NCBI RefSeq assembly: GCF_003285015.1
Contig: NZ_QMFB01000002.1
Coordinates: 1-64,000 of the forward strand
DNA from: Paenibacillus contaminans
GTDB lineage: Bacteria > Bacillota > Bacilli > Paenibacillales > NBRC-103111
DNA length: 64,000 nucleotides
Direction: 5' to 3'
This document shows, in pieces, positions 16,765 through 22,947 of the stretch. Under the pieces are notes generated by a model. The model was not told the origin of the DNA and did not search any database. It saw only the letters and a list, made by a program, of their open reading frames with translations. The translations under genes and the position numbers were made by a program. Every line of letters starts with the position of its first letter. Positions within the stretch are counted from its first letter, which is position 1.

Positions 16765-17895
16765 ATGTCCCGACCAAAGGTCGGCGTTCTGGCCGTTTAT
16801 TACGATAGCAACAAACATTTGGAGGAGCTCGACTTCTTCAAAAAGCTTTGTACGCAAGGGGAAAAACGGGGACTTGAGGTTATGATCTTTACGCCCGACG
16901 ATGTCAGCTCGCAGCGCAAGATGATAAACGGTCTCTTCTACGATACGGAGAAACAAAAATGGGAGCGCAGATGGAGCAGCTTCCCCGAAATCATTTACGA
17001 CCGCGGTCGATACCAGAAATCCGATCGGTTCGAGCGGCTGAAACAGTTTCGCGTCCGTTATAGGAACATCCCGTTCCTGAATTACCCGATGCCGCACAAG
17101 TGGGGAATGTTCGAGCAGCTCGTCAAAAGCGCAGCCATCCGCAAATACTTGCCGGTTACGGTCAAATACAATCAAGCGAGCGACATTCCTAAATTTCTCC
17201 GCAGATTCGATCTCGTTTACATGAAGCCGTCCGACGGCACCGGTGGAAGAGGCATCATCCGAATCGAACGTGTCGGCGAGGACGAATATTTGGTTCAAGG
17301 GCGCGACAGACAGCGGCGAATACTGACACCGTTCCGGGCGAAAAGGAGCGAGATCGCCGGCAGGCTGACGAATTGGAAGCTAAGCGGACAGTACCTGATC
17401 CAGCAAGGCATTCCGATAACGCTCAAGGACGGGCGCGTTCACGATTATCGGCTGCTCATACAGAAGAACGGCCAGGGGAAATGGGAAGTAACCGGTTGTG
17501 CGGGGCGCATCGGCCCCGAGCGCAGCATCACCTCGAATCTTCATGGCGGAGGCAGCGCCGTGCCGATGGAGAAGCTGCTGCAGCTCCGTTCCAAGGACAA
17601 AGAACGTACGGCTCAGGTTAAGGCGTCGATGGAACAGCTCGCTTTTGACGTGGCCCATCATTGTGAAAAACAATTCCGTCCGTTATGCGAAATCGCACTC
17701 GATATCGCGGTCGATCCGAATGGCGGCGTCTGGCTGCTGGAAATGAATCCGAAGCCGGCCCGCGAAGTGTTTCAACGTATTAAAGAGACGGAAACGTACG
17801 AGAAAGCTATCGTCAGACCGCTGGAATATGCGGAATGGATGCTGAAGCAGCGGGCAAAAGCCAAAACGGCAAAGCTGGCGTCCCTTCGCCGCTGA
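16765..17895 (+). CDS. YheC-like ATP-grasp protein 5
   Basis: 376 aa from ATG 16765 (MSRPKVGVLAVYYDSNKHLEE); GGGGTGGTGG lies 5-6 bases before it. Landmarks: PEIIYDRGRY, YMKPSDGTGGRGIIRI (with R in place of K in the glycine loop), YLIQQGIPI, HDYRLLIQ, EIALDIAVDPNGGVWLLEMNPKPAREVF. The third position of the metal-binding motif is EMNPKP. The gap to copy 4 is 45 bases with no promoter or terminator visible, so this is probably the last gene of one operon of five. Confidence 0.85.
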   Translation: MSRPKVGVLAVYYDSNKHLEELDFFKKLCTQGEKRGLEVMIFTPDDVSSQRKMINGLFYDTEKQKWERRWSSFPEIIYDRGRYQKSDRFERLKQFRVRYRNIPFLNYPMPHKWGMFEQLVKSAAIRKYLPVTVKYNQASDIPKFLRRFDLVYMKPSDGTGGRGIIRIERVGEDEYLVQGRDRQRRILTPFRAKRSEIAGRLTNWKLSGQYLIQQGIPITLKDGRVHDYRLLIQKNGQGKWEVTGCAGRIGPERSITSNLHGGGSAVPMEKLLQLRSKDKERTAQVKASMEQLAFDVAHHCEKQFRPLCEIALDIAVDPNGGVWLLEMNPKPAREVFQRIKETETYEKAIVRPLEYAEWMLKQRAKAKTAKLASLRR

Positions 17896-17993
17896 TCGTC
17901 ATTACCTGTTTAACAAGTATCGGCTGCCGAAAAAAACCGCCCGGGTCGGCGGTGCGGAACGGTACGCATATGCAGTCCCGTTCCGCATTAAGC

Positions 17994-18021
17994 GCCGCCC
18001 TTTCACGGACCGGCGTTTTTT
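17994..18021 (+). terminator. Probable terminator of the ATP-grasp operon
   Basis: CGCCG (17994-17998) pairs with CGGCG (18011-18015), followed by six T. Just upstream is another perfect 9-bp inverted repeat, GCGGAACGG (17954-17962) and CCGTTCCGC (17978-17986), which may fold with it. Confidence 0.5.
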
Positions 18022-18125
18022 CTGCGTAAACGTTCGGCATGGCGGCGTTCGGCTGCCGACCTTGGTTTAGGAGCGGACTGCGCGCCGGGGCAAGCATGCT
18101 TTTTCAGAACGAAGGTACAAAGCGG

Positions 18126-18284
18126 TTATTTGTAATGGATTTTCTTGCGGTCGATGCCGTAATGCTCCCAAAGAAAGGCCATGTCGTAATCGATCGTATC
18201 GACGCGCACCATAATGGCCACCAGCCAGCAGACGATGCCGATAAACAGAAGAACTCCGCAAATGAGAAGAAAGGCAATAACCAT
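18126..18284 (-). CDS. Very small membrane protein, unknown
   Basis: 52 aa: one hydrophobic helix (VIAFLLICGVLLFIGIVCWLVAIMV) followed by a short charged tail (RVDTIDYDMAFLWEHYGIDRKKIHYK). AAGGGAG on the minus strand is 10 bases before the ATG at 18284; a second ATG at 18290 is too close to it. No family recognised. It lies between the ATP-grasp operon and def, on the def strand. Confidence 0.6.
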   Translation of the reverse strand: MVIAFLLICGVLLFIGIVCWLVAIMVRVDTIDYDMAFLWEHYGIDRKKIHYK

Positions 18285-18390
18285 GTGCATCCGCTCCCTT
18301 CGAGCCGTAATACTACATGTTTATGCCCTTTCATGAAAACGATGCCAATAGATATGGACGAGCTTTCGTCAGGATCGGCAGCCGCCGTTC

Positions 18391-18906
18391 TCAGTTTTTG
18401 TTCGCCAGCCGAAGAACGTCGATAAGCGGCAGCCGTTTATTCGTTTCTTCCTGATAAAGATAATTATCCTGTACATGATCGATGTATAAAATGCCGTCCA
18501 GATGATCGATCTCATGCTGCAAGCAGCGCGCCAGAAAATCCTTCCCTTTAAGCGTAACCGTCTCGCCTTTGCGGTTTAAGGTGCTCACCGTAACCTCGCT
18601 CGCCCGCTTCACCTCGCCGAAATAACCCGGAAACGACAAGCAAGCTTCCAGCCCCAGCTGCTCGCCCGAACGCTCGACGATTTCCGGATTGATGAGCTCG
18701 ATCAATCCGTCGCCGCAATCCATCACGACGACTCTTCGGAGCGTACCGACCTGCGGTGCGGCCAGTCCGGCCCTGCCCTCAGCTGCATAAAGCGTTTCGG
18801 CCATATCGTCAAGCAGCTTGAACATCTTTTCGTTCAGCTCCGTAACCGGCTTCGCCTTCTTGCGAAGGATCGGATCGCCGAACGGCACGATCGTTTTTAC
18901 CGACAT
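18391..18906 (-). CDS. def: Peptide deformylase
   Basis: Iron- or zinc-dependent removal of the N-formyl group from nascent proteins. 171 aa with the three signature motifs: GLAAPQVG (47-54), EACLS (87-91, metal ligand C89) and QHEIDHLDG (ligands H131 and H135, catalytic E132). Motif 2 is normally EGCLS; here Gly is Ala. The start ATG 18906 has GGGAGCG 7 bases upstream; the open frame reaches 18981 but that part overlaps the upstream gene. The gene follows the Xre regulator by 5 bases and is presumably in one operon with it. Confidence 0.93.
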   Translation of the reverse strand: MSVKTIVPFGDPILRKKAKPVTELNEKMFKLLDDMAETLYAAEGRAGLAAPQVGTLRRVVVMDCGDGLIELINPEIVERSGEQLGLEACLSFPGYFGEVKRASEVTVSTLNRKGETVTLKGKDFLARCLQHEIDHLDGILYIDHVQDNYLYQEETNKRLPLIDVLRLANKN

Positions 18907-18911
18907 TTTTC

Positions 18912-19151
18912 TCACGCTCCCTTCACGCGCGTTGGCGTATGCACCCATAAATCGCCCGGCACGCATTCCAAAGCCGTGCACAGCGCATCAAGCGTTTCCG
19001 CTTTCATTTGCTTCGGCTGTTCCGTAAGCAAGGCATGAATCGAAGGAGCGGAAAGCTTGTATCCCGCCTTCTCGAGCAGCAATCGGGCAAGCGCAGCCCC
19101 CGTCCATATTCCTCTTTTGGCCATCATCTCACGCAGCATCCATACAAGCAT
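18912..19151 (-). CDS. Small Xre-family helix-turn-helix regulator
   Basis: 79 aa, a compact Xre-like domain: KRGIWTGAALARLLLEKAGYKLSAPSIHALLTEQPKQMKAETLDALCTALECVPGDLW, typical of the group that recognises DNA as a small dimer (HTH_26-like). GGGGAG precedes the ATG by 7-8 bases. Two matching dyads 20 to 55 bases upstream are obvious candidate operators for autoregulation. It is the first gene of a two-gene unit with def. Confidence 0.85.
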   Translation of the reverse strand: MLVWMLREMMAKRGIWTGAALARLLLEKAGYKLSAPSIHALLTEQPKQMKAETLDALCTALECVPGDLWVHTPTRVKGA

Positions 19152-19171
19152 TCGCTCACTCCCCGTCGATA

Positions 19172-19206
19172 TTAGGCTAAGCCTAAAAATATTAGGTATT
19201 GCCTAA
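19172..19206. promoter_or_regulatory. Tandem 15-bp dyads, candidate operators of the Xre-def unit
   Basis: TTAGGCTAAGCCTAA (19172-19186) and TTAGGTATTGCCTAA (19192-19206) share the form TTAGGy-nnn-rCCTAA. Their centres are exactly 20 bp apart, two helical turns, so two dimers would bind the same face. They lie directly upstream of the xre gene and overlap its probable promoter. The half-site also resembles DtxR-family boxes, so a metal regulator is an alternative. Confidence 0.6.
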
Positions 19207-19391
19207 TATACCATAGGCGGAGGTTCATGAAAAGAGGCTGACTCCGCATGCGCTGGTTCGACCGTGTATTCCATTCATCCGTATTGCCGGTCCTTGCGAT
19301 GAATCCCTTGGGCCGTTGAGTTACATCGGTTCGTAGGCGTTACATCTTTTTCGACTAATACGCCTTCTTCCTGCGCTCGTCACTTCCCTTC

Positions 19392-19583
19392 GCTGCAGTC
19401 CGAATTTGCCCACTTGGAAACGCGTCTGGCCTTCTTTTCTCGCCTGCAGTCCGAATTTGCCCACCTGGAGCGGCTATTTAGCTCGGCACACCGATAAATC
19501 CGTTCTCCAAGCAGGCGAATTCGAACTAAAGCGGTAAGGGACCCCCAATTCCTTGCTTCAAGCGGGCATTTTCGGACTACAGC
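19392..19583. repeat. Intergenic repeat cluster: two direct and two inverted copies of a ~26-bp motif
   Basis: A motif with core GCAGTCCGAATTTGCCCAC occurs at 19392-19417 and 19443-19468; divergent inverted copies lie at 19507-19532 and 19559-19583. The 660-base gap 19152-19810 holds this cluster, the dyads above and a terminator; 19208-19390 shows nothing. A 133-codon minus-strand ORF covering the cluster has no ribosome site and is a product of the repeats. The arrangement would fold into a long hairpin, as mobile intergenic repeat elements do. Confidence 0.7.
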
Positions 19584-19695
19584 CAACAGCGGGGCCTCAA
19601 CGGCAAGCTCGTTTCGCGATTTTAGCTTAATTCGCTCGGGCATTCGTATCGCGATGGAAATTGATCGTCCGATCAGACTTAATGGACTCAATCGT

Positions 19696-19739
19696 AAAAA
19701 AAAGACCTCATCCCCCGCTTGGTTGCGGATGATGAGGTC
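19696..19739 (-). terminator. Rho-independent terminator of the Gly/Cys-rich gene
   Basis: On the minus strand GACCTCATC (from 19739) pairs with GATGAGGTC, followed by eight T. It lies 72 bases after the end of the gene at 19811. Confidence 0.85.
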
Positions 19740-19810
19740 CTTCTGCTCTTTCCGGGCTGTTCCCGTACGATATGAACGCATTTGAACCAGCCCCTAGAAC
19801 ACGAAATGCG

Positions 19811-20122
19811 TTAAAAAAACCGATTGCGGCACCGATCGCAGCATCTGTTACAGCCGCGTCTTCCGCAGCCGCAGCCGCAACCGCAGCCTCCTCCGCTAAT
19901 TAAAGCGATGGCCAGAAGATCGAACAACACAAGCGGGATTATCGGAAAAAAGAAAAACGATGTTCTAGCTTTATACCGGTCTCCGCTTCTTGGCAGAGAT
20001 TTGATATAAACGGTATCCCGGTCGACCTTTACGATCCTGCCGCGGTATTTCCCATGCCTGGTCGTTATTTCAACATCTCGGTTAAGGTACTCTCTGCATC
20101 TCTCGTAGTAATAGGATGACAT
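19811..20122 (-). CDS. Gly/Cys-rich small membrane protein with a small beta N-terminal domain
   Basis: 103 aa. Residues 12-45 (LNRDVEITTRHGKYRGRIVKVDRDTVYIKSL) look like a small Sm/KOW-like beta barrel; a hydrophobic segment follows (FFFFPIIPLVLFDLLAIALI); the tail is GGGCGCGCGCGRRGCNRCCDRCRNRFF with nine cysteines. AAGGGGG lies 8 bases before the ATG. Such tails occur in several uncharacterised Bacillales proteins linked to spores, but I do not recognise a named family. Confidence 0.7.
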   Translation of the reverse strand: MSSYYYERCREYLNRDVEITTRHGKYRGRIVKVDRDTVYIKSLPRSGDRYKARTSFFFFPIIPLVLFDLLAIALISGGGCGCGCGCGRRGCNRCCDRCRNRFF

Positions 20123-20218
20123 CTTGACAGCCCCCTTTCTAGCCTCTCAATTAACATATGTTTGATGGGAGGTAGAATTGTGGGTGATGAGGCAAATAAT
20201 TAAGGTGGGAAAGACCCA

Positions 20219-20437
20219 TCAAATTATCTTTACTACAAACACAACAACACCTATCAATGAAGAAATTATCAACACCACTCCCCAGATCCTGGTCATGATT
20301 AAATCCGCTTCTTCCGGTTCACGTTCTTTTGTTGATAGAAACGACCTTTTCCATGAAGATTTTGGATATTTAACGAACCTAATTCCTAAATATATTAGGA
20401 GGGCTAAAAAGACTGCTATGAATATTTTTGCTTCCAT
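20219..20437 (-). CDS. Small two-helix membrane protein, unknown
   Basis: 72 aa with helices at both ends (EAKIFIAVFLALLIYLGIRFV and IMTRIWGVVLIISSLIGVVVFVVKII) and a charged middle (KYPKSSWKRSFLSTKEREPEEADL). The ribosome site is weak (GTGGGA). Composition and helix placement look like a real gene. No family recognised. Confidence 0.55.
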   Translation of the reverse strand: MEAKIFIAVFLALLIYLGIRFVKYPKSSWKRSFLSTKEREPEEADLIMTRIWGVVLIISSLIGVVVFVVKII

Positions 20438-20598
20438 ACTAATATTCCCACTCTAGTTATTAGAAACATTTGTAAAATACCCTTTCATTCCAAGATACCC
20501 CCGTAATAAAAAAACACTCTCGATTGAGAGTGTTCGTCGTATAGCAACTATAGCGGTGGATGATCGCGGCGCAGCCTCTTGTAAAGGAGGTGATCGCC

Positions 20599-20730
20599 AC
20601 GATTACACTCGGTACGCTTTACATGTTCATCAAGGAACTTGCCACTTTACTGAGCCTTTGCTTCAGCTTGCGTAAGTTATCTAGATGGATACGTAGACGG
20701 ACAATGAGAAAACCACCGTTTAAAGGTTAG
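20599..20730 (+). CDS. Candidate type I toxin of locus A, with ACG in place of ATG
   Basis: AAAGGAGGTGATCGCC is followed by ACG ATT ACA and an open frame of 43 codons (ITLGTLYMFIKELATLLSLCFSLRKL, then SRWIRRRTMRKPPFKG). The ACG stands at the same distance from the ribosome site as the ATG of the toxin at 60734. Alternatives are GTG 20590, inside the ribosome site, or ATG 20632. A hairpin, AAAACCACCGT with ACGGTGGTTTT (20709-20748), spans the stop codon. A plus-strand terminator follows. It may be a weakly translated toxin or a decayed one. Confidence 0.4.
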   Translation, partial: TITLGTLYMFIKELATLLSLCFSLRKLSRWIRRRTMRKPPFKG

Positions 20731-20789
20731 AGGCCTACGGTGGTTTTCGAATCTCATATGCGCGCCGTGGAATTCACAGCCTTGTTGCA

Positions 20790-20818
20790 GGAGTCGGGTG
20801 CAACCGGCTCCTTATTTC
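20790..20818 (+). terminator. Terminator of the locus A toxin mRNA
   Basis: GGAGTCGG (20790-20797) pairs with CCGGCTCC (20804-20811) through one G-U pair that forms only in the plus-strand RNA, followed by TTATTTCTTT. The same element is found at the second locus. Confidence 0.6.
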
Positions 20819-20891
20819 TTTATATCCGAGCACATTGTAGATGATACCTGCAATGTCGTTCTTGCCTTTTATTCGAAACTCCCTATTTCTT

Positions 20892-21053
20892 TTAGTATCC
20901 GTGACATTTTAATTTGCTACCACCATTTACCGTATTATTTATCCGAGTTATCTCCAAAAGTTCCTCGGGAACCTGGAGCTTTATAGTTTCCATCCGCTCG
21001 TCAACGCGAATGAATGCTTCCATGACTTTCTTGTTTCTCCCCACTGTATCCAC
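20892..21053 (-). CDS. Short hypothetical protein
   Basis: 53 aa from GTG 21053 with AAAGGAAG 8 bases upstream: VDTVGRNKKVMEAFIRVDERMETIKLQVPEELLEITRINNTVNGGSKLKCHGY. Charged, no membrane segment, no family recognised. It lies between the toxin locus and the interrupted catalase gene. The ribosome site and amino-acid composition make it plausible but not certain. Confidence 0.4.
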   Translation of the reverse strand: MDTVGRNKKVMEAFIRVDERMETIKLQVPEELLEITRINNTVNGGSKLKCHGY

Positions 21054-21141
21054 GTATAAAGCTTCCTTTATGTGAGGATGTCCAGGCTAGTTACCGCCAG
21101 GGCAGGAAGTAGCGTCCCGGACTTTTATAAGAGGTCTCTTT

Positions 21142-21528
21142 TTAAAATATTTTCTGCGCATCCCGCTCGCTTTTCAATATTTCCACGGCTTCTCGGAAAC
21201 GCAGCGAGTGAACGATCTCCCGCTCGCGTAAAAACTTCAAGCTGTCTTGAAGATCAACGTCATCCGTCATGTCGATCAACCACTGATAGGTTGCGCGAGC
21301 CTTCTCTTCAGCTGCGATATCTTCATAAAGATCGGCTATAGGATCGCCCTTAGCGGCTATATAAGCTGCCGTCCACGGTACGCCCGACGCGTTCTGGTAA
21401 AACAAAGCCCGGTCATGGCTTGCGTAATGGTCGCCTAGCCCTGCTTCCTTTAACTGCTCGACAGAGGCATCCTTCGTAAGCTTGTAAACCATCGTGGCAA
21501 TCATTTCAAGATGGGCGAATTCTTCAGT
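21142..21528 (-). pseudogene. cotJC: Manganese catalase / CotJC, C-terminal part cut by the prophage
   Basis: The frame reads TEEFAHLEMIATMVYKLTKDASVEQLKEAGLGDHYASHDRALFYQNASGVPW, then DPIADLYEDIAAEEKARATYQWLIDM and REREIVHSLRFREAVEILKSERDAQKIF, the C-terminal two thirds of a CotJC-type di-manganese catalase of about 189 aa, including ligand-region motifs EEFAHLE, EDIAAEEKAR and REREIVH. Homology stops abruptly before TEEF, about residue 62 of the family; the bases beyond are AT-rich phage DNA with no catalase sequence. The N-terminal part and promoter must lie at the other end of the element, outside the window. An ATG at 21504 could restart translation of 120 residues but would lack one metal-ligand region. 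Confidence 0.85.
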
Positions 21529-21532
21529 ACAC
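21515..21532. other. Left attachment-site region of the prophage
   Basis: The minus-strand GTACTGAAGAATTC is still compatible with the catalase codons for G-T-E-E-F, while the bases immediately beyond (TATAGT) are not. Recombination therefore took place within or next to 21515-21532. A large serine recombinase, which needs only a few shared bases, is encoded 40 kb away. The exact core needs the right end or an empty site. Confidence 0.6.
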
Positions 21533-21558
21533 TATAGTTGTAGGTGAAATTACTGTAA

Positions 21559-21807
21559 TTAAAAATCAATTGGTCGCCACTTAGGGACGAGTTTTTTATT
21601 CGGAAGCGCCCGCGGTCGAATAACTCGCATTTTACCATCTTCTATTTCAATATAACTGTTTGTATGCAAACTTTTTATTGCTGACTTGACTTGAAACGGT
21701 GTCCGTTGAGCGTAACGACAAATTTGTTTTATGTTTAACGACGCCCAACCAGTCCCGTATAAATTTAATAAAATACACAGGATTTTTCGTTCTGTGTCAT
21801 TGATCAT
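21559..21807 (-). CDS. Small winged-helix protein next to the attachment site, SOS-box promoter
   Basis: 82 aa with a winged-helix pattern: MINDTERKILCILLNLYGTGWASLNIKQICRYAQRTPFQVKSAIKSLHTNSYIEIEDGKMRV, then a basic tail. Start ATG 21807 has AGAGG about 9 bases upstream; an in-frame ATG at 21834 lies on the LexA box. Its promoter carries a LexA-type box, so it should be induced by DNA damage. Position at the element end, small size and DNA-binding fold make it a candidate recombination directionality factor or a regulator; neither is shown. Confidence 0.65.
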   Translation of the reverse strand: MINDTERKILCILLNLYGTGWASLNIKQICRYAQRTPFQVKSAIKSLHTNSYIEIEDGKMRVIRPRALPNKKLVPKWRPIDF

Positions 21808-21833
21808 ACCATTTATCCTCTTTCTCATTATCA

Positions 21834-21897
21834 CGAACGTACGTTTGGTTATAGTATATGTAATGGAGGTTGTTTAAGCAATGTCATATAATATAAT
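21834..21897. promoter_or_regulatory. Divergent promoters with LexA box
   Basis: Minus strand: TTGCTT (21881-21876), 17 bases, TATACT (21858-21853), followed by CAAACGTACGTTCG (21847-21834), which fits the Bacillus LexA consensus CGAACrnryGTTyC in all but the last base when read on the plus strand. Plus strand: TTGTTT (21870-21875), 16 bases, TATAAT (21892-21897) for the gene at 21927. The two promoters overlap. Confidence 0.65.
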
Positions 21898-21926
21898 CAA
21901 CAAATACTGGGAGAAGAGGAATATGG

Positions 21927-22187
21927 ATGATGGATATCAGTACTAAACAGGTGGTCATTCGTACGGAGGACATGCGCGGGAGTGTTTATGCTGAGGCTAT
22001 CGCAGAAGTGAAAGTTACCGGAAAATATAGAACACGTACAAGTTCAATCTACGCTGCTGCGAACGAGAAGACATATATAGTAGAAGACAAATTTATTTTG
22101 CCTCCTGAATTACATAATAAAGCTGTAGAATTATTCAAAGAAGTTCAAGCTTGGTTAGACTCAAAAGAAAAAGCCCCGAGCGATTGA
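21927..22187 (+). CDS. Hypothetical phage protein
   Basis: 86 aa, mixed alpha/beta: VVIRTEDMRGSVYAEAIAEVKVTGKYRTRTSSIYAAANEKTYIVEDKFILPPELHNKAVELFKEVQAWLDS. AGAGGA lies 6 bases before the ATG and a TATAAT promoter is 30 bases upstream. Divergent from the SOS-box gene. No family recognised. Confidence 0.6.
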   Translation: MMDISTKQVVIRTEDMRGSVYAEAIAEVKVTGKYRTRTSSIYAAANEKTYIVEDKFILPPELHNKAVELFKEVQAWLDSKEKAPSD

Positions 22188-22200
22188 ACGTGCCGGGGCT
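22166..22200 (-). terminator. Terminator at the end of the late phage operon
   Basis: On the minus strand AGCCCCG (22200-22194) pairs with CGGGGCT (22179-22173), then TTTTTCTTTT. It ends the lysis genes and overlaps the 3' end of the opposing gene. Confidence 0.85.
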
Positions 22201-22206
22201 GATGTA

Positions 22207-22947
22207 TTAGTCTAACAATTTTCGTTCTTTCAATACTTCACGAACCGCAAGCAACTGATTCATCGCCCAATGAGCATCCCCGTCTGTCTCACCTAGATTA
22301 ATCAGGTTGAACATATAGTTATACTGGTTTGCAATCTCTCCGACCTTGGTTTTCTTCGCTTCCCAGGTGTCTTGCTGCTTCATTTTATTTTCAAGAAGTT
22401 GGATGTCATCACGAATCCTGTTCATACTCGTGCACGGGCAGGCCGTTTTATTCAACTCATTATGTCCGAGTATCTCTTTAATCGGCAACAAGCTTTTTAC
22501 CGTCAGAATAGCGGCATAAAGCAGTTCCCTTTCTTGCGAAGTCAGATCCCCTTTACTGAGGTCACGGTTAACCTCTATTCCAACCGTATACGTATTATGG
22601 TCGCCTACGTGGAACGAGAACGTCAGGAGGTCGTTAACCTGATATATACGCCCATTATCAATGGATATATGGTATCCTATGCCGGCGCCCCAATTACGGC
22701 TGTGTGAGCCTGCATGAGCCTGTAGCGTGCCTTCTGGTGAACCTGAGTGATGGACTACGATAGTATCGATATCTTCCGGCTTACGCAGTCCAGTATGATA
22801 AGTCTTGTCCCATACTCCTTTGACGATGTTCTTCTTGTTAGGAAGTGTCTCCCACGATTGCTTTTTAGGTAGCGTATCCGTTATATCTTCAATTGGCGGA
22901 ACCTTAAACGGCAGGCCCTCCACCAATGTTATTTTGCGTAGGCTCAT
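22207..22947 (-). CDS. Phage endolysin, N-acetylmuramoyl-L-alanine amidase (Amidase_2)
   Basis: Zinc amidase that cuts the bond between MurNAc and the peptide stem at lysis. 246 aa: an N-terminal tail of about 55 residues, the Amidase_2 fold from IDTIVVHHSGS (zinc ligand H66) through GYHISIDNGRIYQV, YTVGIEVN and LGHNELNKTACPC (second His and the Cys ligand), then a helical C-terminal region (about 195-246) of unknown function in place of SH3 or LysM repeats. AAAGGGG lies 9 bases before the ATG. Its start overlaps the holin gene by 44 bases. Confidence 0.9.
   Translation of the reverse strand: MSLRKITLVEGLPFKVPPIEDITDTLPKKQSWETLPNKKNIVKGVWDKTYHTGLRKPEDIDTIVVHHSGSPEGTLQAHAGSHSRNWGAGIGYHISIDNGRIYQVNDLLTFSFHVGDHNTYTVGIEVNRDLSKGDLTSQERELLYAAILTVKSLLPIKEILGHNELNKTACPCTSMNRIRDDIQLLENKMKQQDTWEAKKTKVGEIANQYNYMFNLINLGETDGDAHWAMNQLLAVREVLKERKLLD

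Larger units (their letters stand above)
20508..20840 (-). ncRNA. Candidate antisense RNA (type I antitoxin) of locus A
   Basis: A minus-strand terminator (GAGAGTGT/ACACTCTC hairpin 20513-20534 followed by seven T) ends a presumed transcript that would start near the conserved block around 20815-20855 and cover the whole plus-strand toxin ORF. The extent is inferred from comparison with the second locus at 60.7 kb, which keeps both flanking blocks. No transcript can be shown from sequence. Confidence 0.4.

Noticed and set aside
19380..19781. 133-codon minus-strand ORF
   Set aside because: Covers the intergenic repeat cluster and the terminator of the next gene; no ribosome site; composition typical of non-coding GC-rich DNA.
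21072..21140. Possible structured RNA (GTCCAGG...CCCGGAC pairing followed by TTTT)
   Set aside because: Only a short stem, no conserved motif of a known RNA; may be chance or a weak terminator.
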